This document shows, one piece after another, positions 55,195 through 64,000 of a stretch of 64,000 nt of DNA. Both the position numbers and the translations under genes were made by a program. The notes under the pieces were generated by a model, which searched no databases, was not told where the DNA came from, and was given only the letters and a program-made list of their open reading frames with translations. Position 1 is the stretch's first letter. Each line of letters opens with the position of its first letter. This stretch comes from Rhodoferax sp. (GTDB taxonomy: Bacteria; Pseudomonadota; Gammaproteobacteria; Burkholderiales; Burkholderiaceae_C): contig NZ_JAQTMS010000001.1 in NCBI RefSeq assembly GCF_028714215.1, positions 65,010 to 129,009 of the forward strand, given 5' to 3'.

Positions 55195-56421
55195 ATGCCC
55201 GGCAATCCAACCACCAAGACACTTTCGATGACCCAGGTTCTGCTGTGCGGCGCCGCCATCGTGACGCTCTCCATGGGCATACGGCACGGCTTTGGCCTGT
55301 GGTTGCAGCCGGTGACCCAAAGCCAGGGCTGGAGCCGCGAAACCTTTGCCTTCGCCATCGCCATCCAGAATCTGGTCTGGGGTTTTTCCGGCATCTTTGC
55401 CGGCATGCTGGCGGATCGCTTCGGTGCCTTCAGGGTGATTCTGGGTGGTGCCGTTTTGTACGCGCTGGGACTGCTGGGCATGGCCCATGCCAGCACGCCG
55501 TTTCTGTTTTCGGTCACGGCGGGGGTGCTGATTGGCATGGCGCAAGCCGGCACCACCTATGCCGTCATTTACGGCGTGATCGGCCGCAACGTTGCCGCCG
55601 ACAAGCGCTCCTGGGCCATGGGCATCGCGGCCGCGGCCGGCTCCTTCGGCCAGTTTCTAATGGTACCGACCGAGGGTTTTTTGATCAGCAGTTTCGGCTG
55701 GAAAGAGGCCTTGATGATGCTGGGTCTGGCCTCCTTGCTGATGGTGCCGCTGGCCACCGGCCTGCGCGAACCCGGCTTTGCCGGTCACGCCGCCGGTCAG
55801 CGCCAGCAATCGATTTTTCAAGCCCTGAGCGAGGCCTTCCGCTACCCCAGCTTCCAGCTGTTGATGGCCGGCTATTTCGTTTGCGGTTTCCAGGTCGTTT
55901 TCATTGGCGTGCACATGCCCAGCTACCTGCGGGACAAAGGCCTGTCGCCGCAGGTCGCCAGTTACGCGCTGGCACTGATCGGCTTGTTCAATGTGTTTGG
56001 CACTTACGCGGCCGGCGCGCTGGGGCAGCGGCTGCAGAAGAAGAACATCCTGGCCTTCATCTACCTGGCGCGCGCCATCGCCATCAGCCTGTTCCTGCTG
56101 GTTCCGCTGTCGCCCGCCAGCGTCTACGTTTTTTCCAGCGTCATGGGCCTGCTGTGGCTCTCCACGGTGCCGCCCACCAACGCCACGGTGGCGCAGATAT
56201 TTGGCGTGGCGCATCTCTCGATGCTCAGTGGCTTTGTTTTCTTCAGCCACCAGATCGGCTCTTTCATGGGCGTCTGGCTGGGTGGCTACCTGTACGACCG
56301 CACCGGCAGCTACAACCTGGTCTGGTACATCGCCATCGTTTTGGGCGTGCTGGCGGCGCTGGTGAACCTGCCCATCAAGGAAGCCTCCATCAACCGCAAG
56401 GACGCCTTGCAAGGCGCGTGA
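55195..56421 (+). CDS. MFS transporter
   Basis: 408-residue major facilitator with about 12 spans. Motif A-like GMLADRFGAFRV (about 72-83) and a second-half counterpart GALGQRLQKKN. Overall pattern is of the monocarboxylate/oxalate:formate-antiporter-like MFS group; substrate unknown. The ATG at 55195 or 55228 could be the start. Five nt separate it from the small ORF that follows. Confidence 0.88.
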   Translation: MPGNPTTKTLSMTQVLLCGAAIVTLSMGIRHGFGLWLQPVTQSQGWSRETFAFAIAIQNLVWGFSGIFAGMLADRFGAFRVILGGAVLYALGLLGMAHASTPFLFSVTAGVLIGMAQAGTTYAVIYGVIGRNVAADKRSWAMGIAAAAGSFGQFLMVPTEGFLISSFGWKEALMMLGLASLLMVPLATGLREPGFAGHAAGQRQQSIFQALSEAFRYPSFQLLMAGYFVCGFQVVFIGVHMPSYLRDKGLSPQVASYALALIGLFNVFGTYAAGALGQRLQKKNILAFIYLARAIAISLFLLVPLSPASVYVFSSVMGLLWLSTVPPTNATVAQIFGVAHLSMLSGFVFFSHQIGSFMGVWLGGYLYDRTGSYNLVWYIAIVLGVLAALVNLPIKEASINRKDALQGA

Positions 56422-56425
56422 AACT

Positions 56426-56551
56426 GTGAACCGCGGGCGCAAACTCCTGTTCTACGGCGCTGCGCTTTGCCTGCTTCTGGTGGTTTTTTCGCTCTATATG
56501 CGGCCCGATTTCCTGTTCACCCTGGCGAACCAGATCTGGATCTGTTTCTGA
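56426..56551 (+). CDS. 41-residue single-span membrane protein
   Basis: GTG start: MNRGRKLLFYGAALCLLLVV then FSLYMRPDFLFTLANQIWICF. One hydrophobic span (about 8-25), a short positively charged N-terminus and an aromatic/acidic tail. It begins 5 nt after the MFS stop and ends 5 nt before the methyltransferase ATG, filling an otherwise empty gap in one transcription unit. The RPDFLxTLAxQIWxCF pattern resembles small proteins I recall from related genomes. Function unknown. Confidence 0.65.
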   Translation: MNRGRKLLFYGAALCLLLVVFSLYMRPDFLFTLANQIWICF

Positions 56552-56555
56552 CCCC

Positions 56556-57143
56556 ATGCCGGAGCTATCCTCTGCAACCCTGATCGATGGCGCGGGACCG
56601 GTCTCAAGCTGGGTCCAACGCTGGTCGCACCTGGTTGCGCCCCACGGTTCGGTGCTGGACATCGCTTGCGGCCAGGGGCGTCACATGCAGTGGTTTGCGC
56701 AGAGGGGGCATGTCGTCACCGGCATCGATCGCTCGCCAGCGGCTCTGGCGCTAGCGGCAAACTTCGGCGCGGTGGTTCTGGCCGATATTGAAATGGCGCC
56801 CTGGCCCCTGATGAACGGCAGCCAGGTTCGCCAGTTCGACGCGGTGATTGTCACCAACTACTTGTGGCGACCGCTGTTGCCGCTGATCGCGCAATCTGTT
56901 GCGCCGGCGGGCCTGCTGATTTACGAAACCTTTTCCAGCGGGAACGAGACCGTGGGCAAACCATCGCGGCCGGACTTTCTGTTGCGCCCGGGCGAGTTGT
57001 TGACCGCTTTTGCCGGCCTGCGGACCCTTGCTTTTGAAGAAGGGTTTGCTGAAAATCCTCCCCGCTTCCTGCAACGGATCGCCGCTGTGCGGGCTGATTT
57101 GGCAGATGCCCTCGATCGGCCACCCAAGCGTTACACGCTCTAG
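56556..57143 (+). CDS. Class I SAM-dependent methyltransferase
   Basis: 195 residues. SAM motif I VLDIACGQGRHMQWFAQRG (about 33-51), acidic loop GIDRSP, motif VIVTNYLWRPLLP, and FSSGNETVGKPSRPDF. Similar to TehB-like small methyltransferases; substrate unknown. Confidence 0.85.
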   Translation: MPELSSATLIDGAGPVSSWVQRWSHLVAPHGSVLDIACGQGRHMQWFAQRGHVVTGIDRSPAALALAANFGAVVLADIEMAPWPLMNGSQVRQFDAVIVTNYLWRPLLPLIAQSVAPAGLLIYETFSSGNETVGKPSRPDFLLRPGELLTAFAGLRTLAFEEGFAENPPRFLQRIAAVRADLADALDRPPKRYTL

Positions 57144-57179
57144 GTAGAATGCCCCATTACCGTTAAAAAGCACCCGGAC

Positions 57180-58073
57180 ATGACCTCCTCAAGCATCCAA
57201 ATCACGGGCAGCATCGTGGCACTTGTCACACCGATGCACGAAGATGGCAGTGTCGACTACCCGACGCTGCGCAAACTGATCGACTGGCACATCGCCGAAG
57301 GCACCGACTGCGTGTGCGTCGTTGGCACCACCGGGGAGTCGCCCACCGTCAATGTGCAAGAGCATTGCGAAATCATCCGTGTCGCGGTGGAACAATCCGC
57401 GGGACGGGTGCCCATCATGGCGGGCTGCGGCGCCAACTCCACGGCGGAGGCGATTGAGCTGGCCAAGTTTGCCAAAGCGGTGGGGGCAAATTGCCAACTG
57501 CAAGTTGTGCCCTATTACAACAAGCCGACCCAGGAAGGACTGTACCTGCACTTCAAAGCGATTGCGCAAGCGGTTGAGCTGCCGATCGTGCTGTACAACG
57601 TACCCGGCCGCTCGGTGGCAGATATGGCGCACGACACCGTGCTGCGCCTGGCGCAAGTCAGCGGCATCGTGGGTATCAAGGAAGCCACCGGCAATATTGA
57701 GCGGGCCCAGTGGCTGATCCGGGAAGCGCCCAAGGGATTTGCCATTTATTCCGGGGACGACCCGACCGCAGTGGCCTTGATGCTGTGCGGTGGGCATGGC
57801 AATGTCAGCGTATCGGCCAACCTGGTGCCACGCCTGATGCATGAACTGTGCGTTGCGGCGATCGCCGGCGACACCAAGCGGGCCATGGAAATTCAGTTGA
57901 AACTGCTGCCTTTGCATAAATATCTGTTTACCGAGGCCAATCCCATTCCTGTCAAATGGGCCATGGCCAGAGTCAAACTGTGCGGCGGCACGCTGCGTTT
58001 ACCCATGACACCTTTGAGCCACGCCAATGAAGCCGTGGTTGAACGTGCCCTGCAAGCAGTCGGTCTGGTCTGA
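57180..58073 (+). CDS. dapA: 4-hydroxy-tetrahydrodipicolinate synthase
   Basis: 297-residue aldolase condensing pyruvate and aspartate semialdehyde in lysine/diaminopimelate synthesis. Thr50-Thr51 (GTTGESPT), Tyr139 (VLYNVPGRS), Arg144 and Schiff-base Lys167 (GIKEATGN) are all in place. Followed by bamC after 57 nt, an order common in proteobacteria. Confidence 0.97.
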   Translation: MTSSSIQITGSIVALVTPMHEDGSVDYPTLRKLIDWHIAEGTDCVCVVGTTGESPTVNVQEHCEIIRVAVEQSAGRVPIMAGCGANSTAEAIELAKFAKAVGANCQLQVVPYYNKPTQEGLYLHFKAIAQAVELPIVLYNVPGRSVADMAHDTVLRLAQVSGIVGIKEATGNIERAQWLIREAPKGFAIYSGDDPTAVALMLCGGHGNVSVSANLVPRLMHELCVAAIAGDTKRAMEIQLKLLPLHKYLFTEANPIPVKWAMARVKLCGGTLRLPMTPLSHANEAVVERALQAVGLV

Positions 58074-58130
58074 CCTGGCCGGGCTTACCCTATTTCGCCT
58101 ACCCCATTCATTACCCCAAGGGATATATTT

Positions 58131-59210
58131 GTGAATCATTTCTCCAAACTTGCACTGCTGAGCCTTTCACTCGCCGTGGCGGCGTGCTCGGTGCTCGAGA
58201 GCGAAAAAATCAACTACAAAAGCGCGGGCAAGGCACCGTCGCTTGAAGTCCCGCCGGATTTGACCCAACTCTCCGCCAGCTCCCGTTATGCCGTTCCCGG
58301 TGGAACGGTGACGGCATCGAGTTTCCAGCTGGGTCAAGCCAGCCCGTCGACCCCCACTGCGGTGACTGCCCTGGGCGATGTTCGTATCGAGCGCGCCGGG
58401 AGCCAGCGCTGGCTGGTGGTGAATCGACCGGCCGACAAACTTTGGGATCCGGTACGTGACTTCTGGCAGGAAAATGGTTTTCTGCTGATCATGGAACAAG
58501 CCAATTTGGGCATCATGGAAACCGACTGGGCGGAAAACCGGGCCAAGATACCGCAGGACTTTATTCGCAGTGCCATAGGAAAAGTATTCGACTCACTTTA
58601 TTCGACCGGGGAGCGTGACAAATTTCGCACGCGTCTGGAACGCAATGCGAGCGGTGGCACCGAAATCTTCATCAGCCACCGGGGCATGGTGGAGGTGTAC
58701 GCCAACAAGGAGAAAGACGGAACGGTATGGCAACCCCGTGCCCCCGATCCGGAACTCGAAGCCGAGTTCCTGGGCCGGCTGATGGTGAAACTGGGCGTGA
58801 CGAAAGAACAATCCAAAGCCTTGCTGGCCGCTGAGGTCAACAAGAGCAGTGCCCGTGTTGCCGTGGTCAATGGGCAAACGGTGGTCCAAATTGACGAGGG
58901 CTTCGCCCGTGCCTGGCGGCGTGTCGGCTTGTCTTTGGACCGCACCAGTTTCACGGTGGAGGACCGGGACCGCAGCCAAGGCATTTATTTTGTCCGTTAT
59001 GTCGAGCCGACAGCAGACAAGTCAGAAGCCGGCTTCTTCGGCTCACTCTTTGGCGGCTCGAAGGCAGGTGCGACGCCGCTGAAATACCGCATTGCCGTAG
59101 TCAGCCAAGGCGAGTCAACGACGGTATCCGTACTCAATGAAAGCGGGGCGCCGGACAACTCGGCCAATGCGCAGCGTATCGTCAAACTTATTGCCGATGA
59201 CCTGAAGTAA
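58131..59210 (+). CDS. bamC: Outer-membrane assembly lipoprotein BamC
   Basis: 359-residue lipoprotein of the BAM complex. Lipobox ending VAAC (Cys19), unstructured SEKINYKSAGKAPSLEVPPDL segment typical of BamC, then two helix-grip domains. GTG start with AAGGGA upstream. Downstream of dapA. Confidence 0.93.
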   Translation: MNHFSKLALLSLSLAVAACSVLESEKINYKSAGKAPSLEVPPDLTQLSASSRYAVPGGTVTASSFQLGQASPSTPTAVTALGDVRIERAGSQRWLVVNRPADKLWDPVRDFWQENGFLLIMEQANLGIMETDWAENRAKIPQDFIRSAIGKVFDSLYSTGERDKFRTRLERNASGGTEIFISHRGMVEVYANKEKDGTVWQPRAPDPELEAEFLGRLMVKLGVTKEQSKALLAAEVNKSSARVAVVNGQTVVQIDEGFARAWRRVGLSLDRTSFTVEDRDRSQGIYFVRYVEPTADKSEAGFFGSLFGGSKAGATPLKYRIAVVSQGESTTVSVLNESGAPDNSANAQRIVKLIADDLK

Positions 59211-59234
59211 GCCAACCCGCCATGCCGACGTGAT

Positions 59235-59260
59235 GCCCGGAACTGTCCTTCCGGGCTTTT
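59235..59260 (+). terminator. Terminator after bamC
   Basis: GCCCGGAA (59235-59242) / TTCCGGGC (59249-59256), 6-nt loop, followed by TTTT. Confidence 0.85.
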
Positions 59261-59283
59261 CGAGCCAGTTTCTTCGGCCCATA

Positions 59284-59311
59284 AAAAAAGCCACCTGACG
59301 GTGGCTTTTTT
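59284..59311. terminator. Bidirectional terminator
   Basis: AAAAAAGCCACC (59284-59295) / GGTGGCTTTTTT (59300-59311) with a TGAC loop. It serves both the plus-strand dapA-bamC unit and the minus-strand lipoprotein gene ending at 59339. Confidence 0.9.
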
Positions 59312-59338
59312 GACTCAACAGAGTTGAGTAGGTAGAAA

Positions 59339-59575
59339 TTACTTCTTCGCAGCGCTGGCAGCCGGAGCAGCGCCAGAAGCGGCAGCCTCGGGAGCGGCAG
59401 CAGCCGGGGCAGCGGCAGCGCCAGAAGCAGCAGCCTCGGGAGCCGGAGCAGCAGCGGGTGCGGGTGCCGGAGCAGCGGCAGGAGCCGGTGCAGGAGCAGG
59501 TGCTTCTTCTTTCTTACCACAAGCAACCAAAGCGGCGGCGGCAATGACAGCGGCCAAAACGAGCGATTTTTTCAT
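59339..59575 (-). CDS. Small Ala/Pro-rich lipoprotein
   Basis: 78 residues: signal MKKSLVLAAVIAAAALVAC (lipobox Cys19), GKKEEAP, then Ala-Pro repeats (APAPAPAPA) and two EAAASGAA units. No folded domain. Probably periplasmic or outer-membrane anchored. Start at 59575 with AGGTATTTTTCAA upstream. Such short Ala/Pro lipoproteins are common in Burkholderiales; function unknown. Confidence 0.8.
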   Translation of the reverse strand: MKKSLVLAAVIAAAALVACGKKEEAPAPAPAPAAAPAPAPAAAPAPEAAASGAAAAPAAAAPEAAASGAAPAASAAKK

Positions 59576-59737
59576 TTGAAAAATACCTAGTGAGTTAATG
59601 AAACAATTTCCGGAAATTGTCGGTGCAGGATTACTGCAAGGACCAAGCAAAAATGACTCGAGATCTCTTTGCTCAGCTTTGCATTATAGGCCAATAATTG
59701 GGGGGTTCCGCCACCTGTGGCAGCGGGACGACGTTCA

Positions 59738-61570
59738 TCAAGCGCTGCGTACCGGGCGCTTCTTGGCATCGCGGGGCACGAAGACCTTGCCACCATTGCC
59801 CGGCCTTACCCCCATCGGCTTGCCAAACGCAGGCTTGCGGGCGCCAAAATCGCCGCGCGGCGCCATGCCGTCATTGCGGGCACCGGCAAAGCGGTCATTG
59901 AAGCCGCCTTTGCGTTCGTAGCTGAACCCCTCACGCGCGCCGCCACTGCGGCCATCGGCCTGACCGAATCCACCCGCGTTGTTGTTTTGATAGCCATTGG
60001 CGCCCGAATCGCGAGCCGCCCCGGGATTCCTGTCGGCAAAACCGCCCCGATTGGCGCCGAAACCAGCAGCACGGCCGGCGCCCGCAAAATTGCGGTCGCG
60101 CCCCTGATAGTCATTGCCACCACGGCTTTCACGATTCCCAAAATTGGAACTGGGACGCGAATCGGGGAAACGCTGCTTGGGCTCCAGTCCCGGAACGGTC
60201 TCGCCCTTGAATTGATGATGGCTGTAGAACTCAATGTCCATGATCTTTCGACGATCACGGAACTCGGCGAACGTCACGGCCAGACCATCGCGCCCAGCGC
60301 GTCCGGTACGGCCAATACGGTGCGTATAGTCTTCCGCCTTCATCGGCAAACCGAAATTGAACACATGGCTCACCGTGGGTACGTCGATACCGCGTGCCGC
60401 CACATCGGTGGCCACCAGGATTTGCACCTGGCCCTGGCGCAAGGCCATCAAACGGCGGTTGCGCAAACCCTGGCTCAAGGCGCCATGCAATGCGACAGCG
60501 GAAAAGCCTTCCTGCTGCAAATCATTGGCCAAGCCATCGCATTCGATTTGGGTACTGGCAAACACGATCGCCTGGTTAATGGTGGTATCACGCAGCCAAT
60601 GGTCCAGCAATTTGCGCTTGTGCTGCGCGTTATCGGCCCAGAAGAGCTTTTGCTGGATATTTTGGTGCCGCTCCTGCGGGCTGTCGATCTGCAAGCGCTG
60701 GGGTTCACGCATCACGCGCGAAGCCAGTTGCTGAATACGCGGCGCAAAGGTGGCGCTGAACATCATGGTCTGCTTGCGCGCCATGGTCAACTGGTTGATT
60801 TCAGCCAGGTCGTCGGAAAAGCCCAAGTCCAGCATACGGTCGGCTTCGTCGACCACCAAAAACTGCACTTTGTCGAGCTTGATCTGCATGGAGCGTTGCA
60901 GATCCAGCAAACGACCCGGCGTGGCCACCACCAGGTTGGCGTTTTGCAGTTTGGCAATCTGCAGTTGGTAAGGCATGCCACCCACAATGTTGGCAATGCG
61001 CAGACCGCGGCAATGTTGCACCAGGTCAATGGCATCGTGCGCTACTTGCTGGGCCAGTTCACGCGTCGGACAAACGATCAGGGCGCCCGGAGCGGTGGCC
61101 GAAAAGTTGCGCGGATTGGTGGGGTCTTTACGTTTGGCGCGCTTGGGAGGCGCTTCGCCTTTTGCCGCTGCTTCGGCCACTGCACGTTCGAAGTCGGCAC
61201 GTTCTTTCGCCTCGGCCTGCGCCTGCTGGGTCAGCAAGGTATGCAGGACCGGCAACAGGAACGCGGCGGTCTTGCCACTACCGGTCTGACTCGACACCAT
61301 CAGGTCGATAAAGCGCGCCGCTTCATCCGACCCACTGTGGCCTTGCAGCGCCAGCGGAATGGTTTTCAACTGCACCGTGGTCGGTTGCGTGAAGCCCAGA
61401 TCTTTTACCGCCTGAAGCAATTCGGGAGCCAGGCCGAAAGTCAGAAAGCCGTTGGGGATCTCAGCAGCGACCGCCACTGCCTGGTCGTCGTTGTTTGGCA
61501 TTTCGGCCGTTTGATTGGAAAAATTTTCGACAAGCGAAATATCGCCCGTCGCTTGAAAAGCGTCAGTCAT
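59738..61570 (-). CDS. rhlE: DEAD-box RNA helicase, RhlE-like
   Basis: 610 residues. Q motif FTQPTTVQ, Walker A SSQTGSGKT (93-101), PTRELA, TPGRLLD, DEAD at 241-244, SAT, and HRIGRTGRAGRDG. Between motif I and PTRELA lies a charged ~45-residue insertion (ending KRAKRKDP), longer than usual. The C-terminus is a Gly/Arg/Asn-rich RNA-binding tail (NRESRGGNDYQGRDRN). Probably assists rRNA maturation or mRNA turnover. Start at 61570 preferred over 61618. Confidence 0.92.
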   Translation of the reverse strand: MTDAFQATGDISLVENFSNQTAEMPNNDDQAVAVAAEIPNGFLTFGLAPELLQAVKDLGFTQPTTVQLKTIPLALQGHSGSDEAARFIDLMVSSQTGSGKTAAFLLPVLHTLLTQQAQAEAKERADFERAVAEAAAKGEAPPKRAKRKDPTNPRNFSATAPGALIVCPTRELAQQVAHDAIDLVQHCRGLRIANIVGGMPYQLQIAKLQNANLVVATPGRLLDLQRSMQIKLDKVQFLVVDEADRMLDLGFSDDLAEINQLTMARKQTMMFSATFAPRIQQLASRVMREPQRLQIDSPQERHQNIQQKLFWADNAQHKRKLLDHWLRDTTINQAIVFASTQIECDGLANDLQQEGFSAVALHGALSQGLRNRRLMALRQGQVQILVATDVAARGIDVPTVSHVFNFGLPMKAEDYTHRIGRTGRAGRDGLAVTFAEFRDRRKIMDIEFYSHHQFKGETVPGLEPKQRFPDSRPSSNFGNRESRGGNDYQGRDRNFAGAGRAAGFGANRGGFADRNPGAARDSGANGYQNNNAGGFGQADGRSGGAREGFSYERKGGFNDRFAGARNDGMAPRGDFGARKPAFGKPMGVRPGNGGKVFVPRDAKKRPVRSA

Positions 61571-61809
61571 GGATTTACTCACACGCGAGCGCTGCAGCGT
61601 TTGCAACGACTCCGTCAATGGTTAAAAAACATCAACCATCAAACGGAACCTGCGCCAACTCACGGGGAGTTCAAGCAGCGCCGGGGGTCATTTTCTGCAG
61701 GTTCGCACTAGTGAACCGGCTTTGGACCCTGTGAATGAAGGGAGATGTACAAATGTGCACCGCTGTTTCCAGTGCAGCTTTCTATTATGACATAGATTCG
61801 GGTTTCTAC

Positions 61810-62394
61810 CTAACCCAGTTTCAAAAAGTGATCCCGATAGTGTTCCATCTCGTCAATGGACTCGTGCACATCGGCCAGGGCGGTGTGCCGCTGCTGTTTC
61901 TTGAACGACGCATAAACCTCCGGACGCCAGCGTTTGGACAACTCCTTGAGGGTGCTTACGTCCAGATTGCGGTAGTGAAAAAATGCCTCCAATTTAGGCA
62001 TGTACTTGACCAGAAAGCGTCGGTCCTGCCCGATGCTGTTGCCACACATCGGAGAAGCGTTCTTGGGCACGTACTGGGTCAAGAATGAAATCAGGTTCGC
62101 TTGTGCCTCCTCTTCGGTCAAGGTCGAGGCCTTGACCTTGTCAATCAGGCCACTTTTTCCGTGCGTGCCTTTGTTCCAGGCGTCCATGCTGTCAAGCTGC
62201 TCGTCGCTTTGGTGGATCACCAGCACCGGACCTTCGGTACGACATTCAAGGTTTGGGCCGGTGACGACGACCGCGATTTCAATGATTCGTTCATGTTCGG
62301 GCTCAAGCCCGGTCATCTCGCAATCAAGCCAGACAAGGTTTTGGTCGGATTTGACAAGCAATGCGTTGCCTGGGTTGGGGTTCTGTACGTTCAT
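61810..62394 (-). CDS. orn: Oligoribonuclease
   Basis: 194-residue DEDDh 3'-5' exonuclease degrading 2-5-nt RNAs and pGpG. Catalytic Asp24 and Glu26 (WLDCEMTGL), Asp124 (GQDRRF), His170 and Asp175 ([10 protein letters not shown]). Divergent from the M48 protease gene 37 nt away. A 240-bp gap to rhlE shows nothing else clear. Confidence 0.97.
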   Translation of the reverse strand: MNVQNPNPGNALLVKSDQNLVWLDCEMTGLEPEHERIIEIAVVVTGPNLECRTEGPVLVIHQSDEQLDSMDAWNKGTHGKSGLIDKVKASTLTEEEAQANLISFLTQYVPKNASPMCGNSIGQDRRFLVKYMPKLEAFFHYRNLDVSTLKELSKRWRPEVYASFKKQQRHTALADVHESIDEMEHYRDHFLKLG

Positions 62395-62431
62395 GCCCGG
62401 AATTGTCGCCGATGACCTAAACTCGGGCGCC

Positions 62432-63709
62432 ATGCCTGATTCGTTTCTCCTGTCTTCCCCTTCGATGTTGCTGACCCTCGCCTTTGCGCTGACCCTGATC
62501 GCAGGCATGGTGCTGAAATTCTGGCTCAGCGCCCGCCAAATCCGGCATGTGGCACAACACCGCGCTGAAGTGCCGGAAGCGTTTTCCCGCACCGTCAGCC
62601 TGAGCGCGCACCAGAAGAGCGCCGACTACACGATCGCCAAGGTGCGTTTTGGCCTGTTCGAACTGGTGCTGGGTTCACTGGTTCTTCTGCTGTGGACCTT
62701 GTTTGGCGGACTCTCGACACTCAACCTGGCGCTGCTTGGGTGGCTGGGCGGTGGCATGGGGCAGCAGATGGCGCTGCTGGCAGGATTTGTGCTCATCAGC
62801 GGATTTATTGATTTGCCGCTGACGCTGTACCAGACCTTCGTCATCGAGGAGCGTTTCGGCTTCAACCGGATGACATTCAAGCTCTGGCTGATCGATTTGA
62901 TCAAATCAAGCTTGCTCGGGGTCATCATTGGCTTGCCCATTGCCACGCTTATCTTGTGGTTGATGGGTGCCGCCGGCAACCGCTGGTGGCTGTGGGCCTG
63001 GGGCGTCTGGATGGGTTTCAATCTGCTGGTGTTGCTGATCTACCCGACCTTCATCGCACCCTTGTTCAACAAATTTTCACCCGTAGAGGACGAAACACTC
63101 AAAGCACGCGTGACGGCCCTGATGCAGCGTTGCGGCTTTGCCGCAAAAGGACTTTTTGTAATGGACGGCAGCCGACGCAGCGCCCACGCGAATGCTTACT
63201 TCACCGGCTTTGGCGCGGCCAAGCGCGTGGTGTTTTATGACACGCTGCTGGCCAAACTGTCGGCCGGCGAAGTGGACGCCGTGTTGGCGCACGAACTTGG
63301 GCACTTCAAGCACAAACACCTGGTCAAACGCATCGTTTCAATGTTCGCCCTGAGCTTGCTTGGTTTTGCCCTGCTGGGCTGGCTGGCAACGCAACTGTGG
63401 TTCTACCACGGGCTGGGAGTGCAGCCCAACCTGAACGCCCCGAATGACGCTCTGGCCCTGCTGCTGTTCATGCTCACCGTGCCGGTCTTCAGCTTCTTCA
63501 TCGCACCGGTGTTTACCTGGTTCTCGCGAAAGCACGAGTTTCAGGCGGATGCCTACGCCGTGGCTCAAACCAGCGGCCAGGACCTCGGTACCGCCTTGCT
63601 CAAGCTTTATGAAGATAACGCCTCGACACTGACACCCGATCCGGTGTACGTGAAGTTCCACTACTCTCACCCGCCAGCGTCCGAGCGCCTGGCACGGATG
63701 CGGGTCTGA
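62432..63709 (+). CDS. M48 family (Ste24/CAAX prenyl protease-like) metalloprotease
   Basis: 425-residue integral-membrane metalloprotease. About six to seven spans; zinc site HELGH at 287-291 ([15 protein letters not shown]) and a third ligand Glu in HEFQADAYA near 366. Length and layout fit the Ste24-like group rather than short HtpX. Followed by rsgA at 34 nt; orn-M48-rsgA is a conserved neighbourhood in Burkholderiales (recalled). Confidence 0.9.
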   Translation: MPDSFLLSSPSMLLTLAFALTLIAGMVLKFWLSARQIRHVAQHRAEVPEAFSRTVSLSAHQKSADYTIAKVRFGLFELVLGSLVLLLWTLFGGLSTLNLALLGWLGGGMGQQMALLAGFVLISGFIDLPLTLYQTFVIEERFGFNRMTFKLWLIDLIKSSLLGVIIGLPIATLILWLMGAAGNRWWLWAWGVWMGFNLLVLLIYPTFIAPLFNKFSPVEDETLKARVTALMQRCGFAAKGLFVMDGSRRSAHANAYFTGFGAAKRVVFYDTLLAKLSAGEVDAVLAHELGHFKHKHLVKRIVSMFALSLLGFALLGWLATQLWFYHGLGVQPNLNAPNDALALLLFMLTVPVFSFFIAPVFTWFSRKHEFQADAYAVAQTSGQDLGTALLKLYEDNASTLTPDPVYVKFHYSHPPASERLARMRV

Positions 63710-63743
63710 GCCAACGACCGCCCACCCGCAAGGCGATCAGTCG

Positions 63744-64000
63744 ATGCAACAAGACACTCTCCAGCGCGGCCTGATCGTCGCCAATTACGGCCGCCACTTT
63801 CTGGTCGAAACGCCAGACGGGAAGCGCCTGATCTGCCATTCGCGCGGTAAGAAGAGTCAGGGGTTGGTGGGGGATCGGGTCCTGTGGCAGGCCTCGCGCG
63901 ACGAGGGCACCATCGAAAAGATCGAACCGCGGAAAAACGTGTTTTACCGCCAGGATCAAATCCGGACCAAGTCTTTTGCCGCGAATCTGGACCAGATATT
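63744..64000 (+). CDS. rsgA: Ribosome small-subunit GTPase RsgA, 5' part
   Basis: 85 codons visible, truncated by the window. N-terminal OB-fold: LQRGLIVANYGRHFLVETPDG, LICHSRGKKSQGLVGDRVLW, EPRKNVFYRQDQIRTKSFAAN, matching RsgA (YjeQ), a late 30S assembly GTPase. The GTPase domain lies beyond the edge. AAGGCGAT upstream of ATG. Confidence 0.9.
   Translation, partial: MQQDTLQRGLIVANYGRHFLVETPDGKRLICHSRGKKSQGLVGDRVLWQASRDEGTIEKIEPRKNVFYRQDQIRTKSFAANLDQI

Noticed and set aside
1..64000. tRNA, rRNA, prophage or IS transposase genes
   Set aside because: None was recognised when reading both strands; a tRNA-finding program would settle the tRNA question.

Overview
The window is GC-rich chromosomal DNA from a betaproteobacterium, most likely a Comamonadaceae (Rhodoferax/Polaromonas-like) member of the Burkholderiales. 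This rests on gene content (hemA-prfA-prmC, dapA-bamC, orn/M48/rsgA, a DUF3683 FAD oxidase beside a HIT protein) and on short palindromic spacer repeats typical of that family. The assignment is inference from reading; no search was run.

Layout. (1) 1-3365: 5' part of a giant two-partner-secretion adhesin on the minus strand, with near-identical 705-bp tandem repeats running off the left edge. (2) 3.5-8.0 kb: HIT protein and a 1300-residue FAD/Fe-S oxidase. (3) 8.1-13.5 kb: complete ugpBAECQ glycerol-3-phosphate operon behind a well-placed Pho box. (4) 13.5-17.2 kb: housekeeping block hemA-prfA-prmC; hemA appears almost leaderless. (5) 17.3-18.8 kb: hipBA toxin-antitoxin pair with a palindromic operator region. 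(6) 18.9-51.1 kb: a large carbohydrate-utilisation region. It holds three CUT1-type ABC importers, each with its own binding protein, two permeases and ATPase; two GH1, one GH30, one GH3 and one GH5 enzyme; a Xanthomonas/Caulobacter-type TonB receptor; a flavin-dependent halogenase; a LacI regulator; a sialate-O-acetylesterase; an S9 peptidase; and an exported glycerophosphodiesterase. (7) 51.3-53.6 kb: a secreted jelly-roll-like protein with a LytS/LytTR two-component pair. (8) 53.6-64 kb: core genes (EEP hydrolase, SlyD, MFS, methyltransferase, dapA, bamC, small lipoprotein, rhlE, orn, M48 protease, start of rsgA).

How it may work together. Two lipid-anchored glucanases (GH30, GH5) and an exported GH3 would cut beta-glucan. 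The TonB receptor would import oligosaccharides across the outer membrane, three ABC importers would carry them across the inner membrane, and two GH1 enzymes without signal peptides would finish hydrolysis in the cytoplasm. Near-identical LacI-type palindromes lie upstream of the TonB receptor and upstream of the first ABC/GH1 operon, so the LacI protein encoded between them probably co-regulates both. The second and third ABC cassettes are recognisable paralogues, each ending in a different glycoside hydrolase set, which suggests duplication followed by specialisation. Non-coding hairpin elements sit inside two of the ABC operons.
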